This document shows, one piece after another, positions 8,343 to 16,346 of a stretch of 64,000 nt of DNA. Origin of the DNA: Sandaracinaceae bacterium (GTDB taxonomy: Bacteria; Myxococcota_A; Polyangia; Polyangiales; Sandaracinaceae); NCBI GenBank assembly GCA_040218145.1, contig JAVJQK010000035.1, positions 205,227 to 269,226 on the forward strand, written 5' to 3'. A model generated the notes under the pieces. The model was not told the origin of the DNA, searched no databases, and saw only the letters and a program-made list of their open reading frames with translations. Both the position numbers and the translations under genes were made by a program. Each line of letters begins with the position of its first letter. Positions within the stretch are counted from its first letter, which is position 1.

Positions 8343-8951
8343 CTACATCTGGGTGAGGATGCCCCACGCCACCGCGCCGAGGACGCCGACGATGAGGAGC
8401 GCCAGGACCGCGATGCCGATGGTGAGATAGAGGTCGGAGCGGTCCTTCTTCTTCGTCCGCTTCAGCGCGGGGAGCGCGACCTCGGTCGGGGCCTGCGCGG
8501 TCTTCCGCCGGATCTTCGCCGCGTCCATCTTCTCCCGGATGCGGGCGAGGTCCTCCTCGCGGAGCGCGTCCAACTCGAGGCTCGGCGACACCTGGATCTT
8601 CGGCTCGTTCGGATCGACGACCGGGACGGGGCGCGGCGTCGGGGTCAGCGGCTCCATGCCGCTCGGGGTCCCGTCGGGGTCGGTGGGGACGTCCCAGCTG
8701 CCGCTCGTGGGAGGCCCGGCGGGCTCGGCGCGGGTCGGTCCGTCCCACGTGTCCGGCCCGGCAGCTTCGGGCGCCGCGGCGGCGCCCATGCCCGGGACCG
8801 TGCTGCCCGGGACCGTGCTGCCCGAGGCGCCCCGCGAGGCGGCGTGGAACGGAGAGACCCGCTCCTCAATCGTCTTGAGCGGATCACCCCACGACCCATC
8901 GAGGGCCGGCATGTCCTGCATCGTCGCGTCGTCGCGGGAGTCGTCGCTCAT
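8343..8951 (-). CDS. Tail-anchored protein with a disordered cytoplasmic part
   Basis: The 202-residue protein starts at ATG 8951 (Met-Ser-Asp-Asp-Ser). The first 110 residues are Pro/Gly/Ser/Thr-rich, with small repeats such as GSTVPG and GSW-D/G-x-P. A charged segment (LREEDLARIREKMDAAKIRR) follows, with an LPALKRTKKKD stretch just before one C-terminal transmembrane helix (LTIGIAVLALLIVGVLGAVAW). It resembles the proline-rich tail-anchored protein at 4645 in general design but not in sequence. It is divergent from the radical SAM operon with about 90 bp between starts. Function unknown. Confidence 0.7.
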   Translation of the reverse strand: MSDDSRDDATMQDMPALDGSWGDPLKTIEERVSPFHAASRGASGSTVPGSTVPGMGAAAAPEAAGPDTWDGPTRAEPAGPPTSGSWDVPTDPDGTPSGMEPLTPTPRPVPVVDPNEPKIQVSPSLELDALREEDLARIREKMDAAKIRRKTAQAPTEVALPALKRTKKKDRSDLYLTIGIAVLALLIVGVLGAVAWGILTQM

Positions 8952-9040
8952 GCTCGGTCGTGGCAGCCTACCACGCGGCGCTTGCACGCGACCCGCCCCG
9001 AGGTGACCATGAGGGGCCCCCCGAACGCAGTCAGGAAACC

Positions 9041-10219
9041 ATGGCCGAACGCGTCCACCTGCCCATCTCGGGCCAGCCCAAATCGGGCCAGCCCAGCCCC
9101 GGCCAGCCCGCCGAGGAGGGTCGGACCACCGACGACCTGGGCGTTCGCACCGACGTGCGCAACGAGCAGTCGGAGCACGAGGGCCCGGTCCTCGGGATCG
9201 CCGACCCCTGGCGAGACCGAAAGCCCGAGCCCGATCGCGCGGTCAGCTGCATCATGGCCGACAGCCTCTACGTGAAGGCCAACGGCGAGATGCCCTGCTG
9301 GTGTGACTCGGGCGAGCAGCTGATCCTCGAGACGCTGACGGTCGAGAAGCTCATGGACCCGAGCTTCGACGCCTTCAACCACCCGAAGATCCAGGTGATC
9401 CGCGACGCCTTCCACCGCGAGGACCGCTACCCGTTCCCGAGCACCTGTCGCCGCTGCGCGATGGTCTACCCCGACGCGGAGCGGGATCGGAGCCTCTACC
9501 GGGACGGGATCGACACCCTGCACGTCGAGTCGAGCTGGCTGTGCAACCTCGACTGCCCCCTGTGCATCCCGAAGAAGGAGCGGAAGTCCCTCAAGGACCC
9601 GCCCTTCCACGTCGAGCCCTCGCTCTGGGTGGCGCTGGTCCACAACCTGAAGCTCCACGGCGTCAAGCGGGTTCGCATGCTCCATTTCGAGGGCCGCGGC
9701 GACCCGCTGATGCACCCGCACCTCGGGCACCTCTGCAAGGTGTTCCACATGAGCTATCCGGACGCGATCATCCAGGCGACGACGAACGGCAACTTCCCCT
9801 TCAAGGACGACCTCTTCGAGGGGGGGCTGACGCACCTGCGCATCAGCGCCGACGGCGCGCGCGAGGAGAGCTACCAGACCTATCGACGGGGCGGGAAGTT
9901 CGCCAAGGTCCACAAGTTCATGGCCGACGCGGCCGAGTGCCGGACCCGCCTCGGGCTCCAGGATCGGGTCCACATCGAGTGGAAGTACATCCTCTTCGAG
10001 TGGAACGACACCGACGAGGAGATGCTCGAGGCCTACCAGATCGCGAACGACATCGGCATCGAGCTGTCGTTCTGCCTCACGCCCTGGGAGGGGAAGTCGC
10101 TGCGCTTCGACAACGACAACCTCTCCGAGAAGCTCGCCGAGATCATGCCCAGCGCACAGAACCGCCCGACGCGGCACATCGAGCTGGGCCTCGACCATCA
10201 GAACGACGCCGCGCAGTGA
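9041..10219 (+). CDS. Radical SAM protein with an N-terminal SPASM-like Cys segment
   Basis: The start is ATG 9041 with AGGA just upstream; 392 residues. Residues 1-65 are a Gly/Gln/Pro/Ser-rich leader with GQP repeats. A segment with C70, C86, C88, C136 and C139, including LYVKANGEMPCWC and STCRRC, looks like a SPASM auxiliary-cluster domain. It lies before the radical SAM core. The core has CX3CX2C at C168, C172, C175 (CNLDCPLC), a GEP-type motif (EGRGDPLMHP) and ISADG. Such enzymes bind S-adenosylmethionine through a 4Fe-4S cluster and act on peptides, sugars or nucleotides. First gene of a coupled operon with glycosyltransferases and a second radical SAM gene. The substrate is unknown. 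Confidence 0.85.
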   Translation: MAERVHLPISGQPKSGQPSPGQPAEEGRTTDDLGVRTDVRNEQSEHEGPVLGIADPWRDRKPEPDRAVSCIMADSLYVKANGEMPCWCDSGEQLILETLTVEKLMDPSFDAFNHPKIQVIRDAFHREDRYPFPSTCRRCAMVYPDAERDRSLYRDGIDTLHVESSWLCNLDCPLCIPKKERKSLKDPPFHVEPSLWVALVHNLKLHGVKRVRMLHFEGRGDPLMHPHLGHLCKVFHMSYPDAIIQATTNGNFPFKDDLFEGGLTHLRISADGAREESYQTYRRGGKFAKVHKFMADAAECRTRLGLQDRVHIEWKYILFEWNDTDEEMLEAYQIANDIGIELSFCLTPWEGKSLRFDNDNLSEKLAEIMPSAQNRPTRHIELGLDHQNDAAQ

Positions 10220-10320
10220 ATCTGGAGGCGCTCGACATGCAAGGGGGGAAGTGCAGCCGCGGAGCCGACCGCCGCGACCTGCGGCCCGGTGGTGGGCAGC
10301 GGGGACGCCGACCGCAGTGA
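10216..10320 (+). CDS. Putative 34-residue peptide between radical SAM and glycosyltransferase genes
   Basis: A GTG at 10216 overlaps the stop of the radical SAM gene (GTGA). The frame stays open for 34 codons and stops at TGA 10318-10320, which overlaps a GTG for the next gene in another GTGA. It therefore fills the junction exactly in the style of the rest of the operon. An internal ATG at 10237 has GGAGG 8 bp upstream, which would give 27 residues. The peptide has an acidic/hydrophobic start (NLEALDMQ), a Gly-Gly, one Cys (residue 13) and a basic Arg/Gly-rich tail. It could be a substrate peptide for a radical SAM enzyme. GC at third positions (about 79%) is lower than in its neighbours, so it may instead be non-coding leader sequence. 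Confidence 0.35.
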   Translation: MNLEALDMQGGKCSRGADRRDLRPGGGQRGRRPQ

Positions 10321-11390
10321 CCCAGGAGCAACGAAGAGTGAGCCGCCCCCCTCGCGCCAGCGTCATCGTCGTCGAATGGCGCACCGCCGACTATCTCCCG
10401 CGTTGCCTCGAGGCGCTCGAGGCGTCCGAGCTCCCGCGCGACGCCTTCGAGATCATCGTGGTCGACAACGACTCGCCGACGCCCATCGACCACCTCCACG
10501 AGGCCTATCCGTCGGTCCACTTCATCTCCTCGCGCCGGAACCTCGGCTTCGCGGGCGGCTGCCAGCTGGGCGCCAGCCGGGCCCGCGGCGAGGTGCTCCT
10601 CATGGTCAACCCCGACTGCGTCGTCGCCCCCGACTGGCTCGGGCAGATGCTCGCCGTCTTCGACGCGGAGCCGAGAGCCGGCGTCGTGGGGTGCAAGCTG
10701 GTCCACCCGGGCACCCGCGTGCTGCAACACGCGGGGGGGCAGCTCTTCGCCAACGGCCGCAGCGAGCACCTCGGACGCGACGAGGCGGACCACGGACAGT
10801 ACGACGAGCCGCGCGAGGTGGACTACGTCTGCGGCGCGGCCCTCGGCGCGCGCAGGAGCACCGTGGACGAGGTCGGCTTCCTCTCGGGCGCCTATTTCCC
10901 CGCCTACTACGAGGAGACCGAGCTCTGCGTGCGGGTCCGGCGCGCCGGCTGGAAGGTGCTCTACACCCCGCACGCGCGGGCCGAGCATCACGAGTCGGTC
11001 GCCTCCGGGGGAGCGCTCAGCGAGGTCTACCTCCGGCGCTACCACCACGGCCGCATGCGCTTCGTCTATCGCAACACCGCCCCGCTGCGCATGTTGACCG
11101 ACTTCCTCCCGGCCGAGATGGCCTGGCTGTCCCACATGGATAGCAAGGAGCGCTGGATCTGCGCGAAGGCGTACGGGCGCGCGCTCGTGGACGCGTGGCG
11201 CGAGGACCGAGGCACGCCGGCCCCTGGCGACGTCTCCGCCGAGCGTCCACCGCTGCCGGCGCCCGCCCCGACGGGCACGCCGCGGGAGCTCACCGTGAGG
11301 GGAGCCCAGCGCCCGCCCTCTTCCAGGCCGCCCTCCTCCCGGCCGCCGGCGCCCGGACCGCGCGCGCTCCTCGTGGGCTCGGAGGGCTGA
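10317..11390 (+). CDS. Family 2 glycosyltransferase (rhamnosyltransferase-like)
   Basis: The protein has 357 residues from GTG 10317 (GTGA junction) or 350 from GTG 10338, which has AGGAG upstream. The GT-A fold is clear: ASVIVVEWR, EIIVVDNDSP, the RRNLGFAGGCQLGA segment, MVNPDCVV as the metal/nucleotide site, and the C-terminal EETELCVRVRRAGWKV acceptor-side motif. This pattern fits WbbL-like enzymes that transfer rhamnose or similar sugars in lipopolysaccharide or polysaccharide assembly. The last 60 residues are Pro/Arg/Ser-rich with a PPSSRPPSSRPP repeat. Its stop overlaps the next gene (TGATG). Cytoplasmic or membrane-peripheral. Confidence 0.85.
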   Translation: MTQEQRRVSRPPRASVIVVEWRTADYLPRCLEALEASELPRDAFEIIVVDNDSPTPIDHLHEAYPSVHFISSRRNLGFAGGCQLGASRARGEVLLMVNPDCVVAPDWLGQMLAVFDAEPRAGVVGCKLVHPGTRVLQHAGGQLFANGRSEHLGRDEADHGQYDEPREVDYVCGAALGARRSTVDEVGFLSGAYFPAYYEETELCVRVRRAGWKVLYTPHARAEHHESVASGGALSEVYLRRYHHGRMRFVYRNTAPLRMLTDFLPAEMAWLSHMDSKERWICAKAYGRALVDAWREDRGTPAPGDVSAERPPLPAPAPTGTPRELTVRGAQRPPSSRPPSSRPPAPGPRALLVGSEG

Positions 11391-14290
11391 TGTCACGCGT
11401 CGTCGTCTTCGGGCTCGGGCCCATGCGCTGGGAGCAGAGCACGCGCCTCTTCGCGCTCCCGCTCCGGACGTGGCACTTCGCGGCCACGCTGGCGCGAGAT
11501 CGGCACGAAGTGTTGCTGTTCTCCATGCGCACGGCCGCGTTCGAGGGCTGGCCCCCGGAGAAGGTCACCAAGGTCGAGCGGGACGGCGTCACCATCTACT
11601 CGCTGAGCGAGCACCTCCTGCACGAGCGGCCGGACTGGGTGCAGGCGCGCATCGCGGAGTTCGGACCGGACTGCATCGTCGGCGTGAACAAGGACCCGGC
11701 CGCGGTGGCGGTGAACTTCGCGGGCGAGCTCCCCTTCTGGGCCGACATCAACGGCGACCCGATGGCGGAGGCGCAGGCCAAGGCGGAGGCCGTCGGCACC
11801 GACATCTGGACGGGCGAGTTCCACCGGCGCTTCACCACCGCCTTGATGCGCGGCGACGTCTTCTCGACCTGCTCGACGCCCCAGCGGCACGCGCTGATCG
11901 GGCAGCTCTCGATGACCGGCCGGCTCACCGGGCCGAACGCGGGCTACGAGATGGTCCACGCGGTCCCCAACTCGATCGACGACGAGGAGCTCCGGCTGCT
12001 GTCGACCCTGGATCGCCCCCCGCGCCGCCCCTCGGACCCGTTCGTCCTGCTGTGGAGCGGCGGGTACAACACCTGGTGCGATCCCGACCTCCTCTACGAG
12101 GCGGTGGACCGCGCGATGACAGAGGCGCCGCAGCTGCGCTTCGTCTCCACGGGCGGCGCGATCGGCGGGCACTACACCGAAGGCTACGACCGGTTCCGGG
12201 AGCGCGTGGCGCGGAGCGGCCACAAGGAGCGCTACCACTTCGCGGGCTGGGTCCAGACGGCGGAGCTGCCCGCCTACTACGGCGACGCGCACGCGGCGGT
12301 GTTGACCGACCGCTTCGGCTACGAGGGTCTGCTCGGCGCGCGCACCCGCATGCTCGACTGGCTCGCGGCGGGGCTGCCCATCGTCACCACCCGCCTCAGC
12401 GAGATCAGCGTCGATCTCGAGAGCGTGGGCGCCGCGCTCTGCTCGGAGTGCGAGAACATCGACGCGATGACCCAGAACATCCTGCGCCTCGTCCGGCAGC
12501 CCGCGCTGGCCGTCGAGATGGGCGCACGCGGCCGCAGGCACGCGAGCGAGCGGCTGCGGGCGGCGCGTCAGCTGGACGCCCTGCGGGAGTGGGCGGCGGC
12601 GCCTCGGCGCGCGCCGGACGGCGAGCGTCGCGTGGAGATGCCGCGTCACGACGACGCGTCGAACGAGGTCAAGTCGCTCGCCCGCATGCTCGCGGCGCGC
12701 ACCAAGGAGGTGGGCGTCCGGGGGAGCCTCGGCGACGTCGGTCGCTTCGCCGCGCGGCGCGCGAAGCACCGCGTGCAGCGAGTCCTCGACAAGGCGGGCC
12801 TGCCCGGCGGCGTCGAGGTCATCGAGCTGACCACGCCGCAGGCGGCGCCCGCGGAGGCCCCCCGGCTCGGCGCGCTGCAGTGGCGCGAGCGCCTCTCCCG
12901 CCTCGACGACGTGCCCGCGGTGGCGGTCGTGTTGCTCGTGGACGCGCACGACAACCCCGACGTGCTGGACTGGACCGTGGAGCAGGTCGCGCGCCAGTAC
13001 TACGACGCGTGGGACCTGGTGATCGGCGTGCAGTCGAGCACCCCGGCGCTGCACGCGCGCCTCGACGCCATCCAGGCGCGCCTCGCAGACCGCGCGCCGA
13101 TGGAGGTGGTGGACTGCGCGACGAACAACCCGTTCGAGCACCACGCGGTCAACCGCGCCGACTTCGTCGCGCTGCTGGGCGTGGGCGATCTGCTCCGCCC
13201 GGACGCGCTGGCGGAGATGGTCACGCACGCGCGCGATCGCGGGGCGGACGTCGTGTACGCCGACGAGCAGGACGTCGACGAGACGAACGCGCCGCGGCCG
13301 GTGGACCGCAAGCCCGACTGGTCCCCCGAGCTGCTGCTCTCTCGCCCGTTCCTCGGCGGCTGCGCCATCTTTCGGCGCGCCGGCGTCGACATCGCGCACG
13401 AGCGCGCGCGCGCCTGGCCCGCGGCGCCGCTCTCCTATCACCTCGCGCTCTCGGCGACGGAGGGGGCGACGACCAGCCACCTCGACCGCGTCCTCTGCCA
13501 GCGATATCGGCCGCTCAGGGGAGGCTCCGCCGGCCGCATCGAGGCGGAGCGGCGCGTGGGTGAGCTCTGCGCGCTCGCGCTGAACGACGCGATCTGGCGC
13601 CGCCGCCTGGACGCCACGGTGGAGCCGGGTCGAACGGCGGGGACCTTCCGGGTCCGACACCGGCTGCCGCCGGCCACCGACGTGACGCTCGTGATCCCCG
13701 CGGTGGGCCCGGCCGAGCGGCTCGCGCGGTGCTTGCGCGCGATCGAGGCCCGCACCGAGCACGACGCGGTGGAGCTCGTCGTGGCCGTCGACCCGGACGC
13801 GCCGCCCCTGCCGCGCGGCGACTGGCTCGTGGCGCGCTTGCCGCGTCGCATCTCGATCGGCGCGCAGATCGACGCGGTGCTGCGAGAGCGCAAGTCGACC
13901 TTCGTGGCGTGGGTGCTCCCGGAGGCCGAGGTCGTGCGCGCGGGGTGGCTGGACGAGCTGGTCCGCCAGGCCGGCCGAGACGGAGCGGGCGCCGCCGCGC
14001 CCAAGCTGCTCGAGCCGTCCGGGCGCCTCGCCTGGCCGCGGCGGACCGCGCGCGAGCACGTGCACGAGGTGTCCCAGCTCCCCTTCCAGTGCGCCCTCAT
14101 GTCGCGGGAGCGCTACCTGGAGGCGGGCGGTCTCGGGGCCGGGGTCGACCTCAAGGCCGCGGTCGACGCCCTCGCCGACCGACTCGACGAGGCCGGCTAC
14201 ACGCTGCTCTACACGCCCTACGCCAGCCTGTACCTCCACCCGGACCCGCAGGTCACCCCGGCGCGGGAGTCGAGGCAACGGAGCGCGTGA
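11390..14290 (+). CDS. Multidomain glycosyltransferase (GT4-like plus two GT2-like domains)
   Basis: The 966-residue protein starts at ATG 11390 in a TGATG overlap. Residues 1-410 are a GT-B domain with FRFGYEGLLGARTRMLDWLA-type donor-site sequence near 310-330. A linker follows to about 505. Residues 510-720 are GT-A-like with VALLGVGDLLRPDALAEM, VVYADEQDVDE and PDWSPELLLSRPF, hallmarks of O-antigen-type GT2 enzymes. Residues 765-950 form a second GT2-like unit (VTLVIPAVGPAERLARCLRAI) without an obvious DxD, perhaps non-catalytic. The fusion suggests consecutive addition of sugars in one polysaccharide repeat or glycan. It overlaps the radical SAM gene downstream. Sugar specificities cannot be read from sequence. 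Confidence 0.85.
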   Translation: MSRVVVFGLGPMRWEQSTRLFALPLRTWHFAATLARDRHEVLLFSMRTAAFEGWPPEKVTKVERDGVTIYSLSEHLLHERPDWVQARIAEFGPDCIVGVNKDPAAVAVNFAGELPFWADINGDPMAEAQAKAEAVGTDIWTGEFHRRFTTALMRGDVFSTCSTPQRHALIGQLSMTGRLTGPNAGYEMVHAVPNSIDDEELRLLSTLDRPPRRPSDPFVLLWSGGYNTWCDPDLLYEAVDRAMTEAPQLRFVSTGGAIGGHYTEGYDRFRERVARSGHKERYHFAGWVQTAELPAYYGDAHAAVLTDRFGYEGLLGARTRMLDWLAAGLPIVTTRLSEISVDLESVGAALCSECENIDAMTQNILRLVRQPALAVEMGARGRRHASERLRAARQLDALREWAAAPRRAPDGERRVEMPRHDDASNEVKSLARMLAARTKEVGVRGSLGDVGRFAARRAKHRVQRVLDKAGLPGGVEVIELTTPQAAPAEAPRLGALQWRERLSRLDDVPAVAVVLLVDAHDNPDVLDWTVEQVARQYYDAWDLVIGVQSSTPALHARLDAIQARLADRAPMEVVDCATNNPFEHHAVNRADFVALLGVGDLLRPDALAEMVTHARDRGADVVYADEQDVDETNAPRPVDRKPDWSPELLLSRPFLGGCAIFRRAGVDIAHERARAWPAAPLSYHLALSATEGATTSHLDRVLCQRYRPLRGGSAGRIEAERRVGELCALALNDAIWRRRLDATVEPGRTAGTFRVRHRLPPATDVTLVIPAVGPAERLARCLRAIEARTEHDAVELVVAVDPDAPPLPRGDWLVARLPRRISIGAQIDAVLRERKSTFVAWVLPEAEVVRAGWLDELVRQAGRDGAGAAAPKLLEPSGRLAWPRRTAREHVHEVSQLPFQCALMSRERYLEAGGLGAGVDLKAAVDALADRLDEAGYTLLYTPYASLYLHPDPQVTPARESRQRSA

Positions 14291-15399
14291 TGCAGGCCCA
14301 CGGACTGCGCGACGCGTCGGTCCTGGCGCGCATCCCCCTCTACAACGCCTTCCGGGAGCTGGGCTGGCCGCGCATCCGCCCGCTGACGATGAGCTTCGTC
14401 GTCACCGACAAGTGCAACTCTCGCTGCGAGACCTGTCAGATCGGCGCCCGCTACCTCGACGACCCGAGCGTCGCCGAGGGCGAGCTGACGCTCGACGAGT
14501 ACCGGCGCCTCTTCGCGAGCATCGGCCGGCTCGAGTGGGTCACGCTCAGCGGCGGCGAGCCCTTCATGCGCAAGGACTTCCCGGAGCTCGCGCGCTCCCT
14601 GGTGGCTGCCACCCGCCCGCGCGTGGTGAACGTGCCGACGAACGGGACCTTCGTGCACGCCGTCCGCGTCGGCGTCGCGCGCATGCTCGAGGGCTTCGGC
14701 GACACGCGGCTGGTGATCAACGTCAGCCTCGACGGCGTCGGCGCGCGCCACGACCTGGTCCGCGGATTCTCGGGCAACTTCGAGCGCGTGCTCCAGCTGG
14801 CCGAGGCCCTGCGGGAGATCGACGACCCGCGCCTGACCTTCGGCTGCAACACGGTGGTCTCCGCCTTCAACGCCGAGCACGTCCCGGAGACGATCGACTT
14901 CGTGCTCGACGAGCTCCGTCCCGACTCCTACGTGCTCGAGACCGCCCAGGTGCGCCCCGAGTACTACAACGACGACGTGGCGCTCGACGCGGGCGCGCGG
15001 GCGGTCCGACGCGCGCTCGACCACGCGACCCGCCGCCTCGAGGCGGAGCCGCGCCGCGGCGTGCCCGCCCTGGTCAAGGCGTTTCGCCGTCACTACTACG
15101 CCCAGACGCGCAGGCGCCTCGACGGCCCGGTCTCCCACCGCTGCTTCAGCGGCTTCGCGACCTGCGCCGTCATGCCCAAGGGAGACGTCTGGTCCAGCAC
15201 ACAGCGCGGCGACGCGATGGGCAACGTGCGCGACTTCGAGCTGGACTTCGGCGCCCTCTGGGCGAGCCCCCAGGCCGAGCGCGCCCGCGCGCGCGTCCGC
15301 GCGAAGCGCTGCACCTGCGAGACCTCGAACGTCAGCTACCCGAACGCTCTCCTCGACCCGCCGCAGCTCGCGGCCGTCGCGTGGCACGCCCTCTGGTGA
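14290..15399 (+). CDS. Radical SAM/SPASM-like enzyme
   Basis: The 369-residue protein starts at ATG 14290, overlapping the TGA of the glycosyltransferase gene. The radical SAM CX3CX2C site is C42, C46, C49 (CNSRCETC). LSGGEPFMRKDFPEL (87-100) is the SAM-binding GGEP motif, and NVSLDGVGARHD (144-155) is typical of SPASM-type enzymes. A C-terminal segment with C285, C292, C341 and C343, around AVMPKGDVW, looks like a shortened SPASM/twitch region for an auxiliary cluster. Relatives modify peptides or sugars. With two radical SAM enzymes among glycosyltransferases, a modified glycan or glycopeptide is plausible, but no substrate is demonstrated. Confidence 0.85.
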   Translation: MQAHGLRDASVLARIPLYNAFRELGWPRIRPLTMSFVVTDKCNSRCETCQIGARYLDDPSVAEGELTLDEYRRLFASIGRLEWVTLSGGEPFMRKDFPELARSLVAATRPRVVNVPTNGTFVHAVRVGVARMLEGFGDTRLVINVSLDGVGARHDLVRGFSGNFERVLQLAEALREIDDPRLTFGCNTVVSAFNAEHVPETIDFVLDELRPDSYVLETAQVRPEYYNDDVALDAGARAVRRALDHATRRLEAEPRRGVPALVKAFRRHYYAQTRRRLDGPVSHRCFSGFATCAVMPKGDVWSSTQRGDAMGNVRDFELDFGALWASPQAERARARVRAKRCTCETSNVSYPNALLDPPQLAAVAWHALW

Positions 15400-16346
15400 G
15401 CGACGAGGTCCTGGTCACCGGCGGCGCGGGATGGATCGGCGGCCGCCTCGTCCGCGCGCTCGTCGACGCCGGGTTCCGCGTGCGCGCGCTGACGCACCGC
15501 TCGGCCGTCCCCGCGTGCGCGTCGCCCGTGCGCGGAGACCTGCGCGACGCCGGGAGCCTCCAGGGCGCGGTCCGCGGGGTGACGGCGGTCGTGCACTGCG
15601 CCGCGCGGCTCGACCCGGTCGACTCGGAGGAGGAGGCGGACGCGGTCAACCACCTCGGCACGGCCCACCTCGCGGAGGCCGCGCGCGCGGCCGGCTGCGC
15701 CTCCTTCGTCTTCCTGAGCAGCCAGGCGGCGCTCGGCTGGTCCGCCGACGCCGGGCTCGTGCGCGAGGACGCCCTCTGCGCGCCGAGCACGGCCTATGGG
15801 CGCTCGAAGCGGGATGCCGAGCGCGCGCTCCTCGACGCCGCGGGTCCGATGCGCGTGGTGATCCTGCGCCCGCCGACCGTGTACGGTCCGGGGGAGCGCC
15901 GGAACTTCCTCGCGCTCGCCCGCCCGGCCGCGACCGGGCTCTTCCCCGTCCCGGGCCGGGGAGACAATCGCATGAGCTTCTGTCACCTCGACAACCTCGT
16001 CGACGCCGCGGTGTTCGCGCTCCGAGCGCCGGGCGCGCGCGGCGTCTTGCACGTCGCGGACGCGCACCCGGTCACGCTCCGCGAGGCGGTCGACACCATC
16101 GCGCATGCGGCGGGCCGGCGGCCCATCCCGGTGCCCTTCCCGTTGCCCGTGGCGCGGCTCGCCGCGCGCGCCTGCGAGCGCCTGCTCCGATCGCCGCCCC
16201 TGTCCCGGGCCCGCCTGCACACGCTGACCAGCGACTGCGCGCTGGACGTCGGCGCCCTCGCCAGGCTGGGCTTCCGGTGGCCGGTCCGGTTCGAAGAGGG
16301 GGTGGGCGAGACGATCGACGAGTATCGCGCGGCTGGCGTGCTGTGA
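15396..16346 (+). CDS. NAD(P)-dependent sugar epimerase/dehydratase (extended SDR)
   Basis: GTG 15396 overlaps the previous stop (GTGA); 316 residues. The Rossmann motif VTGGAGWIGGRL lies at 7-18. VVHCAARLDPVDS follows, then the catalytic Ser region FVFLSSQAALG and the YxxxK pair Y134-K138 (YGRSK). RPPTVYGPGER matches the substrate loop of GalE/RfbB-like enzymes. It would convert a nucleotide-sugar donor for the neighbouring glycosyltransferases. NAD or NADP preference and the exact reaction (4-epimerase, dehydratase, reductase) cannot be decided from motifs. It overlaps the downstream TMTC-like gene by GTGA. Confidence 0.85.
   Translation: MSDEVLVTGGAGWIGGRLVRALVDAGFRVRALTHRSAVPACASPVRGDLRDAGSLQGAVRGVTAVVHCAARLDPVDSEEEADAVNHLGTAHLAEAARAAGCASFVFLSSQAALGWSADAGLVREDALCAPSTAYGRSKRDAERALLDAAGPMRVVILRPPTVYGPGERRNFLALARPAATGLFPVPGRGDNRMSFCHLDNLVDAAVFALRAPGARGVLHVADAHPVTLREAVDTIAHAAGRRPIPVPFPLPVARLAARACERLLRSPPLSRARLHTLTSDCALDVGALARLGFRWPVRFEEGVGETIDEYRAAGVL

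Noticed and set aside
10216..10320. Naming a specific RiPP class for the 34-residue peptide
   Set aside because: No class-defining motif, transporter or protease is adjacent; only a candidate peptide can be claimed.
11393..14278. Long minus-strand open frame opposite the triple glycosyltransferase
   Set aside because: Arg/His/Val-rich with no domain; the opposite strand has clear glycosyltransferase motifs and overlapping start/stop junctions.
16289..16300. tRNA-like GTTCGA stretches (here and at other sites)
   Set aside because: They lie inside coding frames and have no flanking acceptor or anticodon stems.
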